NCBI GenBank assembly: GCA_000697055.1
Contig: JNDT01001892.1
Span: 28,849 to 92,848, forward strand
DNA length: 64,000 bases
From: Saksenaea vasiformis B4078
Taxonomy: Eukaryota; Mucoromycota; Mucoromycetes; Mucorales; Saksenaeaceae
Reading direction: 5' to 3'
In this document: in pieces, positions 39,488 through 51,779 of the stretch
Layout: the number at the start of each line of letters is the position of its first letter
Position numbering within the stretch: position 1 is the stretch's first letter
Translations under genes and position numbers: made by a program
The notes under the pieces: model-generated
Told to the model about the DNA's origin: nothing
What the model saw: the letters and a program-made list of their open reading frames with translations, nothing else
Databases searched by the model: none

Positions 39488-40220
39488 CTAGAACTTCTGG
39501 AAGGCCTTGCTTGAGCTCTTGGCCTTTTGAACCTTGAGCACATTAAAGCGAACCGTCTTGGAAAGAGGTCGGCATTGACCAATGGTGACCAAATCACCGC
39601 TATGTCATGAAATACAACGTTAATGACGTGTTCTTTGGATATCAAAGGCTTGGTAAGCCGTCACCTCACCAACTACCTCTATCCATACATTAAAAAGCTC
39701 ATTGACATGAATGTCATGTCAGTCATGGTCCTCATTACAACGTACCAAGACGTCACGAGGATTGAAGACAGAGCCCAATGATGATACCATAAAAAGAATG
39801 GATGATTACTTACGTTTCAACGTGTTCGAAAGCGGGAGACAAATGGGCAGAGATGTTCTTGTGGCGTTTCTCATAACGGTGATACTTAGGAACGTAGTGG
39901 AGGTAGTCACGACGAACGACAACGGTGCGCTTCATCTTAGTGGAGACAACGACACCAGTAAGGATACGACCCTGAATGTTGACTTCGCCAACCCAAGGAC
40001 ATTTCTTATCAATATAGGTACCGTACTTGGCTGCGTAGGGGGTCTTGAAGCCTAGACCCACATCCTTGTACCAGCGCTGGTTACGCTTAGTACCAATTTT
40101 AGAGTTTTGGAAAATGCCGTGCTGCTTCTGGTAGGCCTTCTCAGTCTAAAACGAAAACGAGAAAAAAGAGATATCAGTAATCAAAATCTTCTTGTCGCAT
40201 TGACATACTTGTTCAGACAT
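39488..40220 (-). CDS. RPS11: 40S ribosomal protein uS17 (RPS11)
   Basis: This is a component of the small ribosomal subunit. Three exons (40220-40209, 40145-39814, 39599-39488) give about 151 residues. The first exon encodes only MSEQ, a layout common in ribosomal protein genes. Diagnostic blocks are [53 protein letters not shown] and [20 protein letters not shown]. The second intron (39813-39600) is 214 bases, long for this window. Confidence 0.96.
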
Positions 40221-41864
40221 GGCAAAAAGCGGGAGGAGTGACAACAAACGACCACGCGTAGATAAAAAAAATTTTATCTCCAAAAACGACTCACGTCACA
40301 AAGCGCTGCTCGGCGCACAATTTACGTATATTCGTCCCCCCGGATCGAAGCGCGCACGTAAATGACCACCTTTAATTCCGGACTTTGAAACATCTTCGCA
40401 ACTGATACTGAGCAAGCTCCATATTATTCACCTTGGAAATTAACAAGATGGGGTGCTTGGACGTGAATAGCCTATAATTAAGCACACAAGATTGTAAAAC
40501 CCTGGAAATCAGTCAATGTTAACCTGACTACCAGTATCACTAATTCGTATCGATAAAATCACTTTTTTCCCAAGGAGCCTGGGCGCTTAACTTTAACCTT
40601 AGATACAGATCACAATTGCCCAATCGAGTTGGGCCCAGAAGAATACGAAGTAAGGCAAGCACGTCGCTATCCTCAAGACATAATACGCTTCGAAACATCG
40701 ACAGTCTCGTGAATATTTCATCAGTGGAGACCCGCCTTTTTTGTCCAGAGTCTCTTACAAAACACTAGTATAATATTCCGCAACAGTAGCACTATTCATA
40801 TATCCAGATCCTTGTCTAGACTTGCTCTTCGTAATAGGCCTTGATATTCTAAAGTTCAGTTTAATTAAACCTGATGCAGCGATCCGGCTTGTCTTGGCAA
40901 TGTAATCAGCAGAAGTCACCTTTCTCCAACCAAGCCTTTATATGTTACATACTTTGTAAAATGAAGAACACAGTAAGAGCATGCAATTGATAAAAAAATT
41001 CATACCGATTTGGTTCCACTTGTTCCCCCAGTCAGGTCGTCTGGGCTGCACTTACAGTACTTCACACAGATTATGCATTCTGTCCGCGTGAGGTTGCAGA
41101 GAGAGCTATGAGTGGCCTTACGACATTGTACTATTGGAACAAGCACGGTGTCGTTTGGATGCAAACAGTAGTAGTATTGCCATCGATGAAGTCCATAGCG
41201 GCATTTGCGTGTTTCTCAGCCAGAACTCATCTACGACCTTTCCTTCTATTTCTCTCTTCGTGGGTAAATATCATGCGTCTGTCCGTTGCTAGCTGTAATG
41301 ATTCTCCATATTCTCCTCTCCTCTTCTTCTGCCACCGCAGAAGAAAAAAAAAAGGAGTGAATCCCGGCGCAGCTCTGGTGCTGGACTAGACGCCCATACA
41401 AGGAATACATGGGTTGCGTACTGTTGATTCATGATTTATCCATCCGTTTCTTTATATACTATCTTTTTTCCAATTTCATGTACTTATTTGCCGTATATTT
41501 ATGTCAACTTCTCTCGCCTCGTAGTTGTTCTCACCTGTAAAACCTGTAAGCGAGATTTCTGAGCAGAGTAGTACTTTCTTTTTTAAACTGCGACTCGTAT
41601 TTGTGAAATAGCGACGTTTTTATGCTCATCTTATGAAAAGTCCGCTTAAAGAAATCAAAGGAAATGGGAAGACATCCGCAAATACTAAGGATTGTAAAAA
41701 GTCAATCCTAAATTATCTTTTCTTAAAGAATGAAATTGTTTATGTTTCATCACTTATGATCTGCCAAAACATCCGGAAACCGAGACGACAATAAAAAGAA
41801 TGATTAACTGTTTCAAACTCCTACAACGCTGGGCTTTTTTATCTTATTCTCTCTCTCTCTCCAC
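40221..41864. other. Intergenic stretch upstream of RPS11 and the 41.9 kb gene
   Basis: This is shared upstream DNA of two divergent genes. The 93-codon frame at 41108-41389 has no domain. A TTTAAACTG/AAATTATC-rich region lies at 41580-41820, and a CT run (near 41847-41862) lies just before the next ATG. Confidence 0.5.
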
Positions 41865-43019
41865 ATGAATTCAACGACAGAAAGGAAGCAGGAGTCAAAG
41901 ATCGCAGTGGATGAGAATGGTGCGTACACAACTGCTTCCTATTCATCACCACCTTCTAGTATCGCCAGTAACACTGTTTCAAAAAAACATATGCGACATC
42001 ATGTCAAGCGAAAGTCTAGCAGCCGAGCCCATGTTGCTAAAGTGGCGCCAATGGCGAGGTGCAACGATGCAGAAGATGCAAATGAACGACCCATTATAAA
42101 GAGGTCTCAATCACAACGCTCGCTTCACCGATTACCGTTTGATAGAAAATTGACCCCTGCTCAGCCTACTTCGACTGCAACGACAACAATGACAACAAAC
42201 GCGGCTTTTTCACCACCTGTTGCTGCTCCACCTCCTCCTACAGCTGCACCCAACGTTGACCAAACAGATGATCATCATGAGCGCCCTAGAACCAATCCAA
42301 TGTCTTTATCGAACACGACTGCTGCAGCCCCTGTAGAACAGACGTTCAATGCAACAGCAAACAACCTTGTTATCCCTGACCAATCGGCCTATCCCGTTAT
42401 GCACCACGCAGTAACTAAAGCTACGCCACCACCATCTCAACCAGGAAAGCCGGAGACCGTAAAAAGAGTTCCCCTTCGGTCGCAGTTTATCCCCTCCGAA
42501 CCAGATCACAGACGTTTACATGCGGATTACAGTAGCCACAGTGGCAGCAGTACGCATGCCACCGGAGGTATTTCTCGAACACAACAAAAACTTCTGCTAC
42601 AGAGGCAGCATTGCCTAGTGGATGATGAAAGTAATCCTGGCCATCCACGCAACATGCTCCGTCTCACCCGGGAATCGGAACGAGTGGGCCGTGAATATCG
42701 ATGTGTCAGGCAGTATCAAGATCCTATGAAGGATAGTTTATTGAGGTGCATTGAAAATCAGGAAAAATACCGACAAGGGCAACACTCTTTTGTAGAAGTT
42801 CAACACACCTTATCCGCCCTAACATTGCCGGAAGTGAAACCAGAACACGATCGTCATCACCGCCTAAAGACCATTGCAGGAAATCGTGCACGGACCGGTC
42901 AGCAATTACTGACATCATCCTCGGCTTTTTCTCCGTCCGCTGATACACCGACGACAGGGTCCCGTTGGAGTGGCCTATGGTTGGACCTGATACGTGATTT
43001 GATAAATAAACGAAATTGA
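41865..43019 (+). CDS. Disordered protein, possibly TORC1-associated (Tco89-like)
   Basis: This is a single open frame of 384 codons with an ATG just after a CT-rich leader. Most of it is low-complexity Ser/Thr/Pro/His sequence typical of intrinsically disordered regulators. A more conserved-looking block lies in the second half: GGISRTQQKLLLQRQHC, then HPRNMLRLTRESERVGREYR and DPMKDSLLRCI. The RTQQKLLLQR motif recalls fungal TORC1-associated Tco89-type proteins, but this rests on one motif remembered from the family. No membrane segment or signal peptide is seen. A different disordered signalling protein is possible. Confidence 0.6.
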   Translation: MNSTTERKQESKIAVDENGAYTTASYSSPPSSIASNTVSKKHMRHHVKRKSSSRAHVAKVAPMARCNDAEDANERPIIKRSQSQRSLHRLPFDRKLTPAQPTSTATTTMTTNAAFSPPVAAPPPPTAAPNVDQTDDHHERPRTNPMSLSNTTAAAPVEQTFNATANNLVIPDQSAYPVMHHAVTKATPPPSQPGKPETVKRVPLRSQFIPSEPDHRRLHADYSSHSGSSTHATGGISRTQQKLLLQRQHCLVDDESNPGHPRNMLRLTRESERVGREYRCVRQYQDPMKDSLLRCIENQEKYRQGQHSFVEVQHTLSALTLPEVKPEHDRHHRLKTIAGNRARTGQQLLTSSSAFSPSADTPTTGSRWSGLWLDLIRDLINKRN

Positions 43020-43055
43020 TGGGTTTTTGACGCGATCACCACACTTGCTTACAGC

Positions 43056-43500
43056 TCAACTTTTTTTTCTTTTCTTTTCTTTTCTCGGTGGATGCTTTCT
43101 AACAGTGATAAATTGCGCTTTGGATTTCATTAGTTGATACTTTCGGGACATGACTGGGTACGAGCTGCATTTCTTGTATTGCAATGCCTTGAGTGCCTGT
43201 ATCCTTTCTTTTCTTCTATCAGTAGTCATTCTAATCACCGTCCGGATATCTGTCCAGTATTGCACATAATCTATGTTGTGTAGCATGGGTCGATCGCCGA
43301 GGAAGGGTCCCAGCAGACTGATGAGATTATCGATATAATTTGAACAAAGAAGCAACCATCTTATTTGCGTTTTCATTTCCGCGACATTGCATATCCATAT
43401 CGCATGGACGAATCGAAGCAATTAACCTGATGCGGACAAAGTCCTTTCCGGAAAAAGTGCCGCGCTGCACAGATCTTACGAAACATGTTGATATAGCTGA
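43056..43500 (-). CDS. Possible small two-exon gene, unidentified
   Basis: Two minus-strand frames can be joined by a GT-AG intron of 66 bases (43426-43361 region). The upstream piece ends GKDFVRIR and the downstream piece continues WLLLCSNYIDNLI, GPFLGDRPML and DYVQYWTDIRTVIR. The joined text looks protein-like and ends in a basic tail formed from an A/G-rich tract. No ATG was found for the first exon. The gene would converge on the one ending at 43019. No family was recognised. Confidence 0.3.
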
Positions 43501-43575
43501 TCGTTGAGGACAAATGGAAGCTAAAATGTATATCAGAACCCATAGGTATAAGTATTGCTGACGGGATTCATACAA

Positions 43576-44229
43576 TCTCCCCAGCCTGTACCAATTGGCC
43601 GCGAGAGACTTGAAAAGACGTATGGAATCCTTCTATAAAGTACGGGTCGCGTGACGAGATCGAACTACAGGACTATAGACACATAAAAAAAAAAGGCAAT
43701 CGATGGTCTGAAGCCTCCATCATCTTTTAGAACAACTGCTTACAATTTGGATAGGCATTCATTTGAGGGACGTTACACAGAAGGTAGGTATTTTGTGCGT
43801 AAAAGATATATCCTTACCACTTCGTGGAATAGTCCAATTCTCCATGTTCAAAGCAAATTATTCCCAAGAAGTGGCGGTGCACAGACAGATATGCACCAAG
43901 GGTCATATAGTAACATTATAATCTACAAGTGAAACGAGAATGACTAGGAGCATTATGAGGGATTTTTAACATTCAATGATTGACAAAAAAATGATTCGCT
44001 TCGAAAAACCGGGACAAGCGACACCATCTCGCCGAGAATATTGCATTTATTCCAAGCAATGGTGAGAAGTCGATAAAGAGTAAGAAGAGTCTATCTGCGT
44101 TAAACATTGGTTCAGGTTACACTGCGGTTGGCTGTGGCATCAGAGTACGCGCCGGACGGGAAGGCTGAAAACCGAGGTAAATAGTAACATTGAGGCTGGG
44201 GTAACAAACATCGAGATCCGAAAACATAG
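43576..44229. other. Intergenic stretch
   Basis: No coding region is supported. The stretch lies between the unidentified small frame and the possible Fanzor-type relic. Confidence 0.45.
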
Positions 44230-44475
44230 CCGAGCGGTCTACAATGGTTAAGGCACACGTGTGGAAGGACAGCAAATGGAAGATATTACCAAGCATGGCA
44301 CACTACTGTGCACAAATCCAAACTGTATTAATCATACATGCGGTCCTTAAAACGTTAACTAGGGCACTGCGAGTACTATTCACTTCATTGATGACGGGAT
44401 GCTCTGGAAGTGTGCATCCAAATTTTTTGGAGTGCTTCTGCAGTGGATCCATAATGGTTTCAACATGATTACACA
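44230..44475 (+). pseudogene. Possible relic of a Fanzor/TnpB-type C-terminus
   Basis: Two overlapping plus-strand frames resemble the zinc-ribbon end of OrfB-type transposon nucleases. One reads VWKDSKWKILPSMAH. The other takes over with LLCTNPNCINHTCGP and then GTASTIHFIDDG, where a live protein would carry the RuvC-III NRD..AA.N helix. The frame change and stops between the parts mean it cannot encode a working protein. The match is by pattern only and short, and chance resemblance cannot be excluded. Confidence 0.35.
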
Positions 44476-45065
44476 GTTGTAGCTTACGGAAGAGGGCACG
44501 GCAAAAGTCGAAATAAGAGGGACAGATACAGTGGGAGTGTAATCACAGAGTCTATTGTACTTTGTGTGCTCTTTTTCACTTTCCGTGCCCTCATAACCAT
44601 ACGCCTGAAAGGAACTATCAGCTCACAAAATCGTGATATACTAACCTCAAGAAGAATACAAGATAAACGGTAATATAGTAGGCACATGTCAAAAAATCAC
44701 GGCCCGTTTCGAGAAACTAAATCAAAATTTTATTGTTATGACTATAATGGTAATGGTTACGATGACTGGGCTTTGTGTTCATGAAGTCCCGTTAACGATG
44801 GATGCGGTATCAACCCGAACAGATCGTTGGACAAGTCTAAAAAAGTCTTGACCCTTCTATTCACGTGGTGATAGGATGACAGGTAGGTGTGTGTGTTATT
44901 GTTGGTTTTTCTTTTCTTTATACAAGGCGTTGCTACAAAAACCCGGATTCCTGCAACAACCGTGTAATTTTTTCATCTTCGCGCTCTCTTCTTGTTTGTT
45001 GATTTGTAGGTGGTATATGTGTTGAAGTGAATTATACGATGTAAAATCCTCTGAACTTTTTTCTT
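44476..45065. other. Intergenic stretch, RasGEF 3' side
   Basis: Nothing recognisable apart from probable 3' UTR sequence of the minus-strand RasGEF gene. Confidence 0.45.
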
Positions 45066-48000
45066 TTACCTTGGCTCTAGGCGCAGGCTTTCACTATACA
45101 ATTGCTCTTCATCGCGTGCGCTCTGTAAATTTGTCTCAATAAATGACTGCAGAGCCTTGACTGATTGAAGTTGGTAGGGTGACGACTGGTATTGTTGAAT
45201 TTCACGAATCACTTCCGCTGTCTTCGCCCGTTTGGCAAAATTAATCATATTACTATTTGTTTTGAGGAAATTCGAATTTCCGTCTTCGATAAACGTCAGA
45301 TCTTGTAGATAAATACCCAGAAAGGGGATGCAAGGTGGGTTGATTGAATGAATAATGGCGCGATATTCCACGAAATTACGGTTTGCGCCCATTAATTTAC
45401 GGATTTGCGCTAATGTCTGATTTGTCCGCGCGCCAACGGTTTCCCATGTTCGTTTTAAACGCCCAACGGCGCTGTTATCAAAAGCAGAAAGCACAGCCAT
45501 GCACGTATTGAAATTGTTGAGCTGACGGCACTTTTCTGCCACTTGAACCCAGTACTTGATAACGTTGCTACGTTTTTTGACTTCATGCTGACTAAGAATG
45601 GAGTCTGAAACCCACGCAGTAACCTGATTGCAGTACTCTATTGACGCTCGGATGTTGACAGCTACGTCCGATGACTCACGCGACCAGGCTTTGTCGAGGC
45701 ATTCCACAGGTCGTATCGCGCTGTACAGTTTGAAATCCCGCACGGTCATCTGCCTAGCTGTTTCAAGCGGATCAATATCTAACAACCGAAACCGTGTACG
45801 ATTTCGTGGCAAGATGGGCTCTGGGGGTGCAGGTAGAGTAAGCACCATCTTTTTGAGGTTGATCTGTGGTGAGCCACATTCTTGACGCTTGCGAATCAGT
45901 CGCTCCAGCTGATCCGCCGCAAAACTAAGCGTGCTACGGATGCTGGTATTGGTAAATTCCAAAAGGCGATCCAAAATCACACGATCTTCTTCGTTGTAGT
46001 ACTGTTCAAGCCACACTTTGAGTACGTTGAACACCCGTAGTTGAACGAGCTTCAGTTTTTTCTGGGTCCAGTTCTCAAACTCTTCTGGCGTCATGCCCTC
46101 AGGTGGACTCATACAGTATCGTTTTTCGAGCAGTTCAAGAAGTTCCATGGATGTACAGAAGGACCTGTATGTCAACATAAACGTGGTGTAGAAATTCATG
46201 TCCAACGGGTCTTGGGGCGTCAATCGGACGACCAAAGCCCACAGCGTTCCACCCTTAACATAACCTTCCATATTGAAAACCACTTCGCCAGGAGCGTAGT
46301 CGTTTTGCAAATACCATGGCTTTTCTGAAGCCGCTTGCCTCGCTGCAGCAATGGCTGCAACACGTTCGGGCACATCATTGCCGAAAAACTTTTTAAGTTT
46401 GGCTGAAATATGCCGCGACTGATTCAAAGCATCGCTATGACGAACACTTCTCCTTGTTGCTTGTGAAGGTGTCCGCCGAATGACTTCTGATGATGTGTCT
46501 CCCACCATGCTAGGGGCATTGCTACTCAATCCGAACTCCATGAAGTCGTCTTCATCAGTAAAGTAATCACTTTCGGACATGTCGTCTTCTGCTTCGCTAC
46601 CCGCGTCCTCATCTTGCTCCTGAATGGTCGCGTCCACAAGCGAGCGTCTCTTGCTAGGAGATGCATGCTTCTGTTCATTCACCAGTTTGTTTATCTGCTC
46701 ACAGATGGTCATAACAGGTGCGCTCACGTCTCTGGCAGCATTTTCTATATCTAATACGATATTTTCCAGAGACATCGTCTCGTGTGTCATCAGTTGCATG
46801 CGATAGAACAGTATACCTAAGGCATTGTGGATTTTTCGCTTGGCACCAACCAGTTCAGTAGCGAGCGATCGGTCTGATATGGTTTCGAAATTGATATCGT
46901 CCAACACGCCCAAAAACTGTGCTGTCTGGTAGGCGAGGTTGCGGAATTGACTCAGTAAGAGAACCGACAAAGAGGTTGACCCGTTTGACCTTGTTTGCAA
47001 GCTGACCATCATGGCATCCACAGATTCCTGCACGCTATTACCGTACATCTCTAAGTTTTCTGCTAATTCACCTTGTACAGAGTACTTTGGTGTCGATGGT
47101 GGTGACGGTTGGGTGATAACAGGGTGGATATGGTGAACTGGTACAGGAACGCTTTGGCAGGCACCGACGAAATTGCGTACGGCAACTAAAAGTTCGTTGG
47201 CATTGGAAAGTATCAATGCAATGTGTTCCTCTGCTGACGTTCGAAGTTGAGATGATAGTATGACTTTGGACATAGAAGCCATCATAGCCCGGTAATAGGC
47301 ACGTAGAACAGCGTTAGACGTTATGTGGACAGACTCCTTGTCAATGGTCTCTGATGCTACCACCATCAATCGGATTGCATCGACAATGGCCCGGACACAT
47401 TCCGGAATCAGCACATACTGTCTCCGACTTGCAGCTGTGTGGAGATCATGAATAGCCAGCGCAACATGGACAGACAATTTGTTCCATGTCAACGGCTTAT
47501 CTTGGTCTATGATTTTTCTGTCCGTCTCAGCTGTGGAAGAACGTTTACGGCGTCGATGGTTGTCCTGCTAATGAAAAAGTGTCAGGCATGTCTGAGTGAG
47601 AAAAAGAGGATCTTACCGATGGTTTAACATCTTGCGCCATCGATCGGTCCCGGCGTTCGGTAGCATGCTTTAGACATGCCGCCTATGTATCACCAAACAT
47701 TAGCAACTTAAAATTTTTTTTTAGAACATGATACCTCATTGTCCCGGTCGAGGCCATGACCAGGCTGAAAACGTGTGTCCCTCCCGTCAAACCGATCGTC
47801 ATTTCCGGGAGATTCCAGCCGATACGGGATCATGTCGTCGTATTCTGAATCGTCGTCTGTCACATGATATTCGTCTGTTTCATCGTCATCCTCTTCACAA
47901 AGTAGTTGTGGGGTCATGCTTAACGGGTGTTCGCTATCATTCCGTAATGGTATCATTGTATCTTCCTGTTCCTATACAAGACAAATCAGCCAACCATTAT

Positions 48001-48314
48001 GGCTGCGCCATGTGTACCTCGTCAAGCTCATTGTCTTCTCCCGTATCATATTCTTCCACTATTTCCACATAATTGCTTGGAAACCAGCCTCGCTCGCCAT
48101 CACACCTATGTACGTAGACACAGAAAAAAGAAAAATAAAAAGCTTTGTATTTATACAATGGTTTTCTGTTTTGAAATACTTACCAGCCGTCCCACCAGCC
48201 TGACTTCAGTTTCGACAGAACTTCAATGTAATCACCTTGGGCAAAATGAAGCGATGAGGGTTCAGTGGAGTTGAAAGGGTACAGTGCTCTAACTGTACAC
48301 AACACTCTCGCCAT
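45066..48314 (-). CDS. Ras guanine-nucleotide exchange factor, SH3-RasGEFN-RasGEF (Cdc25-like)
   Basis: It activates Ras by GDP/GTP exchange, upstream of cAMP or MAP-kinase signalling. Five exons join in frame (48314-48184, 48105-48018, 47971-47735, 47682-47617, 47567-45066), giving about 1007 residues. The N-terminal SH3 domain (residues about 1-65) shows ALYPF, GDYIEVL, GWWDGW and GWFPSNYVE, split by the first intron. A long middle region has an acidic stretch (EQDEDAGSEAEDDMSESD). The RasGEF-N domain begins near VVFNMEGYVKGGTLWALV. The catalytic CDC25 domain covers about the last 300 residues, with IDPLETARQMT, CRQLNNFNTCMAVLSA and PCIPFLGIYLQDLTFIEDG. This is the domain order of yeast Cdc25. 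Confidence 0.96.
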
Positions 48315-49450
48315 GGTGGTGGTGTCTTCTTTTTGTCTGCCCAAGTAAAATAGATCCAAGTGGGGATAAAAAACAAAGAAAAAAGAAAAAAAGGAAATGA
48401 GTGAAACCTCAGTACAGATTGTCTCGATGACTTTTCGTATCGCATAAACTTTCTAGCCGATGACACAGCAAATACACATCAGGGAGCATGCCATTCTACC
48501 AAAGCTTCCCTTATATGAGTGTAACGCTATTTAGTTCATGGTGAACTAAAAAAAAAAAAGGCGCCATTTCAAACGCTGTGAAGGCGAGACTTGCTGGCGT
48601 TTGTACGACAACCCTCCCATCGCGGGACCCGGCAATGGCGGGAATACCGCTATTACGCGACAATATGCACAACTATGGTGTCATTCACGTGTTTCAATGT
48701 ATACAAATCCTTGGAGATTGGCGCACGTTCCTTAGTGATCTTAATTCATGCATAATGGGAAAAAAAAAAGGACGAACCTTATAGACCATAAGTACAACAT
48801 TTCTACATTCATTCTTAAATAAAGTTCCCATGAAAAAGCGATGGAAAAGCCTAACATTTAATTGCTGCTTGTTGTCTTCCAAAACTTCCTCATACGTAGA
48901 ATGAGAGGGCGCCTATCTTCGCTTAAATATTCTGCCTCGGTCTTTGTGTGACAAGAGCGAACATTTGCATGAAAAGAAAAAAAGGCGGGGCATTTGCGCC
49001 TGGGTTTTTCGCTCTTATCTAAAAAAAAAGTTTGCTTTTTTGGAGAAGATTAACTCAAAATAGTATAAAGACCTATATACCGGATCATCGGACAAATACT
49101 GCGATTGACCGCCTTACGGAGCCTTCCGTTGGAAGGATCATCTTTCTCGTACGTTGGAAGTAGTGAATCGAATTCCCCATTTTATGGTTTTGTATGACAA
49201 GTGCTATTTCAAGAGTGATGGTAAATATAGGAAATATGTTAGCTATCATTGTTTTTATTGCTTAAGCTTAATGGTGAATGTCCAGCACTGACAGAAACCC
49301 GATAAAGAAAGACAATTGTACACAACTTAGAGATATCGGATCTAGACTAGCCATATTAACAGGGTTTTGTGTGTGCATGAGGTTGATCTCCGCATGCGGT
49401 GGCACTGATTACTAAGTCTGACTACAAGTCTTTGGTAACTTTATTCGAAT
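48315..49450. other. Intergenic stretch
   Basis: No gene is supported. Several A-rich runs occur (48361-48400, 48547-48560, 48764-48773, 49021-49029). The 5' side of the RasGEF gene and the 3' side of the decarboxylase gene meet here. Confidence 0.5.
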
Positions 49451-51322
49451 CTAATTGGTTTGAAGAGCTTGCTTCCATGTAACTCTACGACTCGTTTCCT
49501 CAATTGCATCCAGTAATTGTACCAAGTCTCGATGAACGTTCACTGTAGGTGCATTGATCACGACGCGGAAAAAGTCCGGTTGATCATGTAAAGGTGCATG
49601 ATCCACCAAAAAGTCGCCTTTTTGGTTAACATGCTTGTGAAGTAAACGGGTCACTGCTGATAGCTCATTCTTGCTTACACCAGGGGGTACAAACCAAAAG
49701 CATACTTGCAAGAATGGACTAGGATCTTTAACTAACAGGAATCCTCGGTCCTGTCGCTCTCTGACGACATCTGTCAATGCAGCAGCAGCTTCAAGAGCCT
49801 TGTCAATTCGGTCTCCCAGGCCTTTTCGACCGTAAAATTTCCAAGCTAAAAATATCTTGGCTGCGTCTGGACGTCTTCCACAACCGATTGTACCTGCACC
49901 CAAATCGAAAGGATTACCATGAAATAGATAATCCGCTTTCAACGTATTGGTTTGTGCAAACAAGAGATGACCTTGATGTGGTGTCACTAGCATTGAACAC
50001 TGCAAGGGAACACCCAAAAGTTTGTGAGGATTGAGCGTAAATGTATCAGCCTAAAAGAAAAAGTTTTTTTTTTTGAGTTCTTTGGTTTGCTACCCAAACA
50101 AGAAGGATCATACCAGTTCTGAGCCATCGAGCCAATCTTTTGTTTGCATCACTTTTTCAGAGAAGACAACAGATCCACCCCATGAACCGTCCACATGGAG
50201 CCAACACTGATACTGTCTTGCAACCTTGGATATCTTGCGTATGGGATCAAAGGCGCCCTAGATGGTCATTAAGCACGTTTATATCTAACAGTGACACCTC
50301 AACGCTATATTATTTTTACCAATACAGTGGTACCGGCAGTTGCATTAATAAAAAATGGCGTCTCGCCCCGCTCGATACTTTCTTGAATTAAACGCTCTAT
50401 TTTTTTTATGAAAAGGAAACGAATTTAGAATCAGTCATCGTGTCATTTGTTAGAAATACCTAGTTCGTCGACACGCATGCGTCCTTGATCGTCTACAGGT
50501 ACTTTAACAACATTTTCTGTACCAAGCCCAAGGACCAAGGCAGCCTTATCGATGCTGTAATGACTGTGGGTCGAGGTAAATACTTTAAGGATCCCGTATT
50601 CCGCTTTGGGATTGATAGGCTTAGGAAAGTAGCCTTGCGTTTTGGTCGAAGGATAAAGTTTGTTACGGGCTGTGACCATGGCCAGTAAATTGGAGGCTGA
50701 ACCACCAGGGCACAGTAGACCACCAGCATCCTTTTTTTTTTTGAAGGAGTTAAAAAAAAAAGAAACGTTTGTTCTCTTCTCTGCTTTTACTCACTTTGCC
50801 CATGTTCAATAATTGCCCCACGGCTTTGGTGACCTCAATTTCCATAAGCGTCAACACTGGAGAACAGCTATACACATGAGCATTGCTGTTCAACACAGCC
50901 AACAAAAGCTCTGAAATGACTCCAATGGGATTCGTGCCCGCATATAGTTTGTCCATAAAGCGAGGATTCCATGAGTTGACGCTATAGTTGAGTGTGGACT
51001 TGATCAAGTCGAATGTACCTGTGTACCTCCATGTCAGTGGAAACTTGGAATGCCTTTTTTTCCTGTTGCATACCGTCAACACCGCAACCCTTTTCTGGAA
51101 GTGAAAGGTCGACCGCTTTATAAAGGTCTTCCGGTGTATGGTAATTCACGACAGCAGTGTCCCCATTCTGACCCTGACGCACGTCTAATAAGTGAACCGC
51201 ACAGTGTTAATCAAGCACGTGGCACAACTTTTAAGTGGCGTACAGTCAACAACAAGTTCCTGCAGGCGCTGCAGCATCGCCTGTAGCTCGGTGGCACTGT
51301 CTATTTCCTTATTTGAAACCAT
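49451..51322 (-). CDS. PLP-dependent group II decarboxylase (glutamate/cysteine-sulfinate type)
   Basis: This is a fold-type I pyridoxal-phosphate enzyme that decarboxylates an amino acid; close families act on glutamate, cysteine sulfinate or aspartate. About eight exons join in frame from the ATG at 51322 to roughly 500 residues. Visible motifs are STLNYSVNSWNPRFMDKLYAG, CPGGSASNLLAM, THSHYSIDKAA, ATAGTTVLGAFDPI and HVDGSWGGSV with the cofactor Asp. NPHKLLGVPLQCS carries the PLP lysine, and GCGRRPDA and LKADYLFHG follow. Introns are 55-75 bases. Exact substrate cannot be read from the sequence. Confidence 0.93.
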
Positions 51323-51779
51323 GGGCGTTTAATGAAGAAGAGCAATATTTCTTTAGCTGCTTCTTCCGTTAGTCTATTTTCTTTCGTTCTTCAAAATGGA
51401 TTAGCCAATACGAATTTCTTAGTGGACAAGCTTCTCGGGTTTTCTTTTACTCGGCTAGAGCGGTTCATTTGTTCAAAGCTTCAATTTCCGACCGTTTCCA
51501 AGACGTGGCTGGCAGTGTATTCCTGGACCAATTTGAGCGAATGACAGCTCTAGAACAAAGTGTGGAGTAATCCCTACCCCAATCATCTCTTTAGAACAAA
51601 GTGCGGACCTTCTCTGCTGGCGAATAAAATATGGTAAAACAAAGTGCGGATTAAAAGTTTGTTGATCGTTTGACAATCGGTCCTTTTTTGGGACAAGCAA
51701 ATGCTTTTGGTTCCTCATAGAAATAGCTTATATAGCGTCCACTTTTGACTCTAATTCCATAATCTTTTTTCTAATTATA

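Noticed and set aside
44229..44265. Sequence resembling the D-arm of a tRNA (AGCCGAGCGGTCTACAATGG)
   Set aside because: No matching acceptor stem, anticodon arm or T-arm follows, so it is not a tRNA gene.
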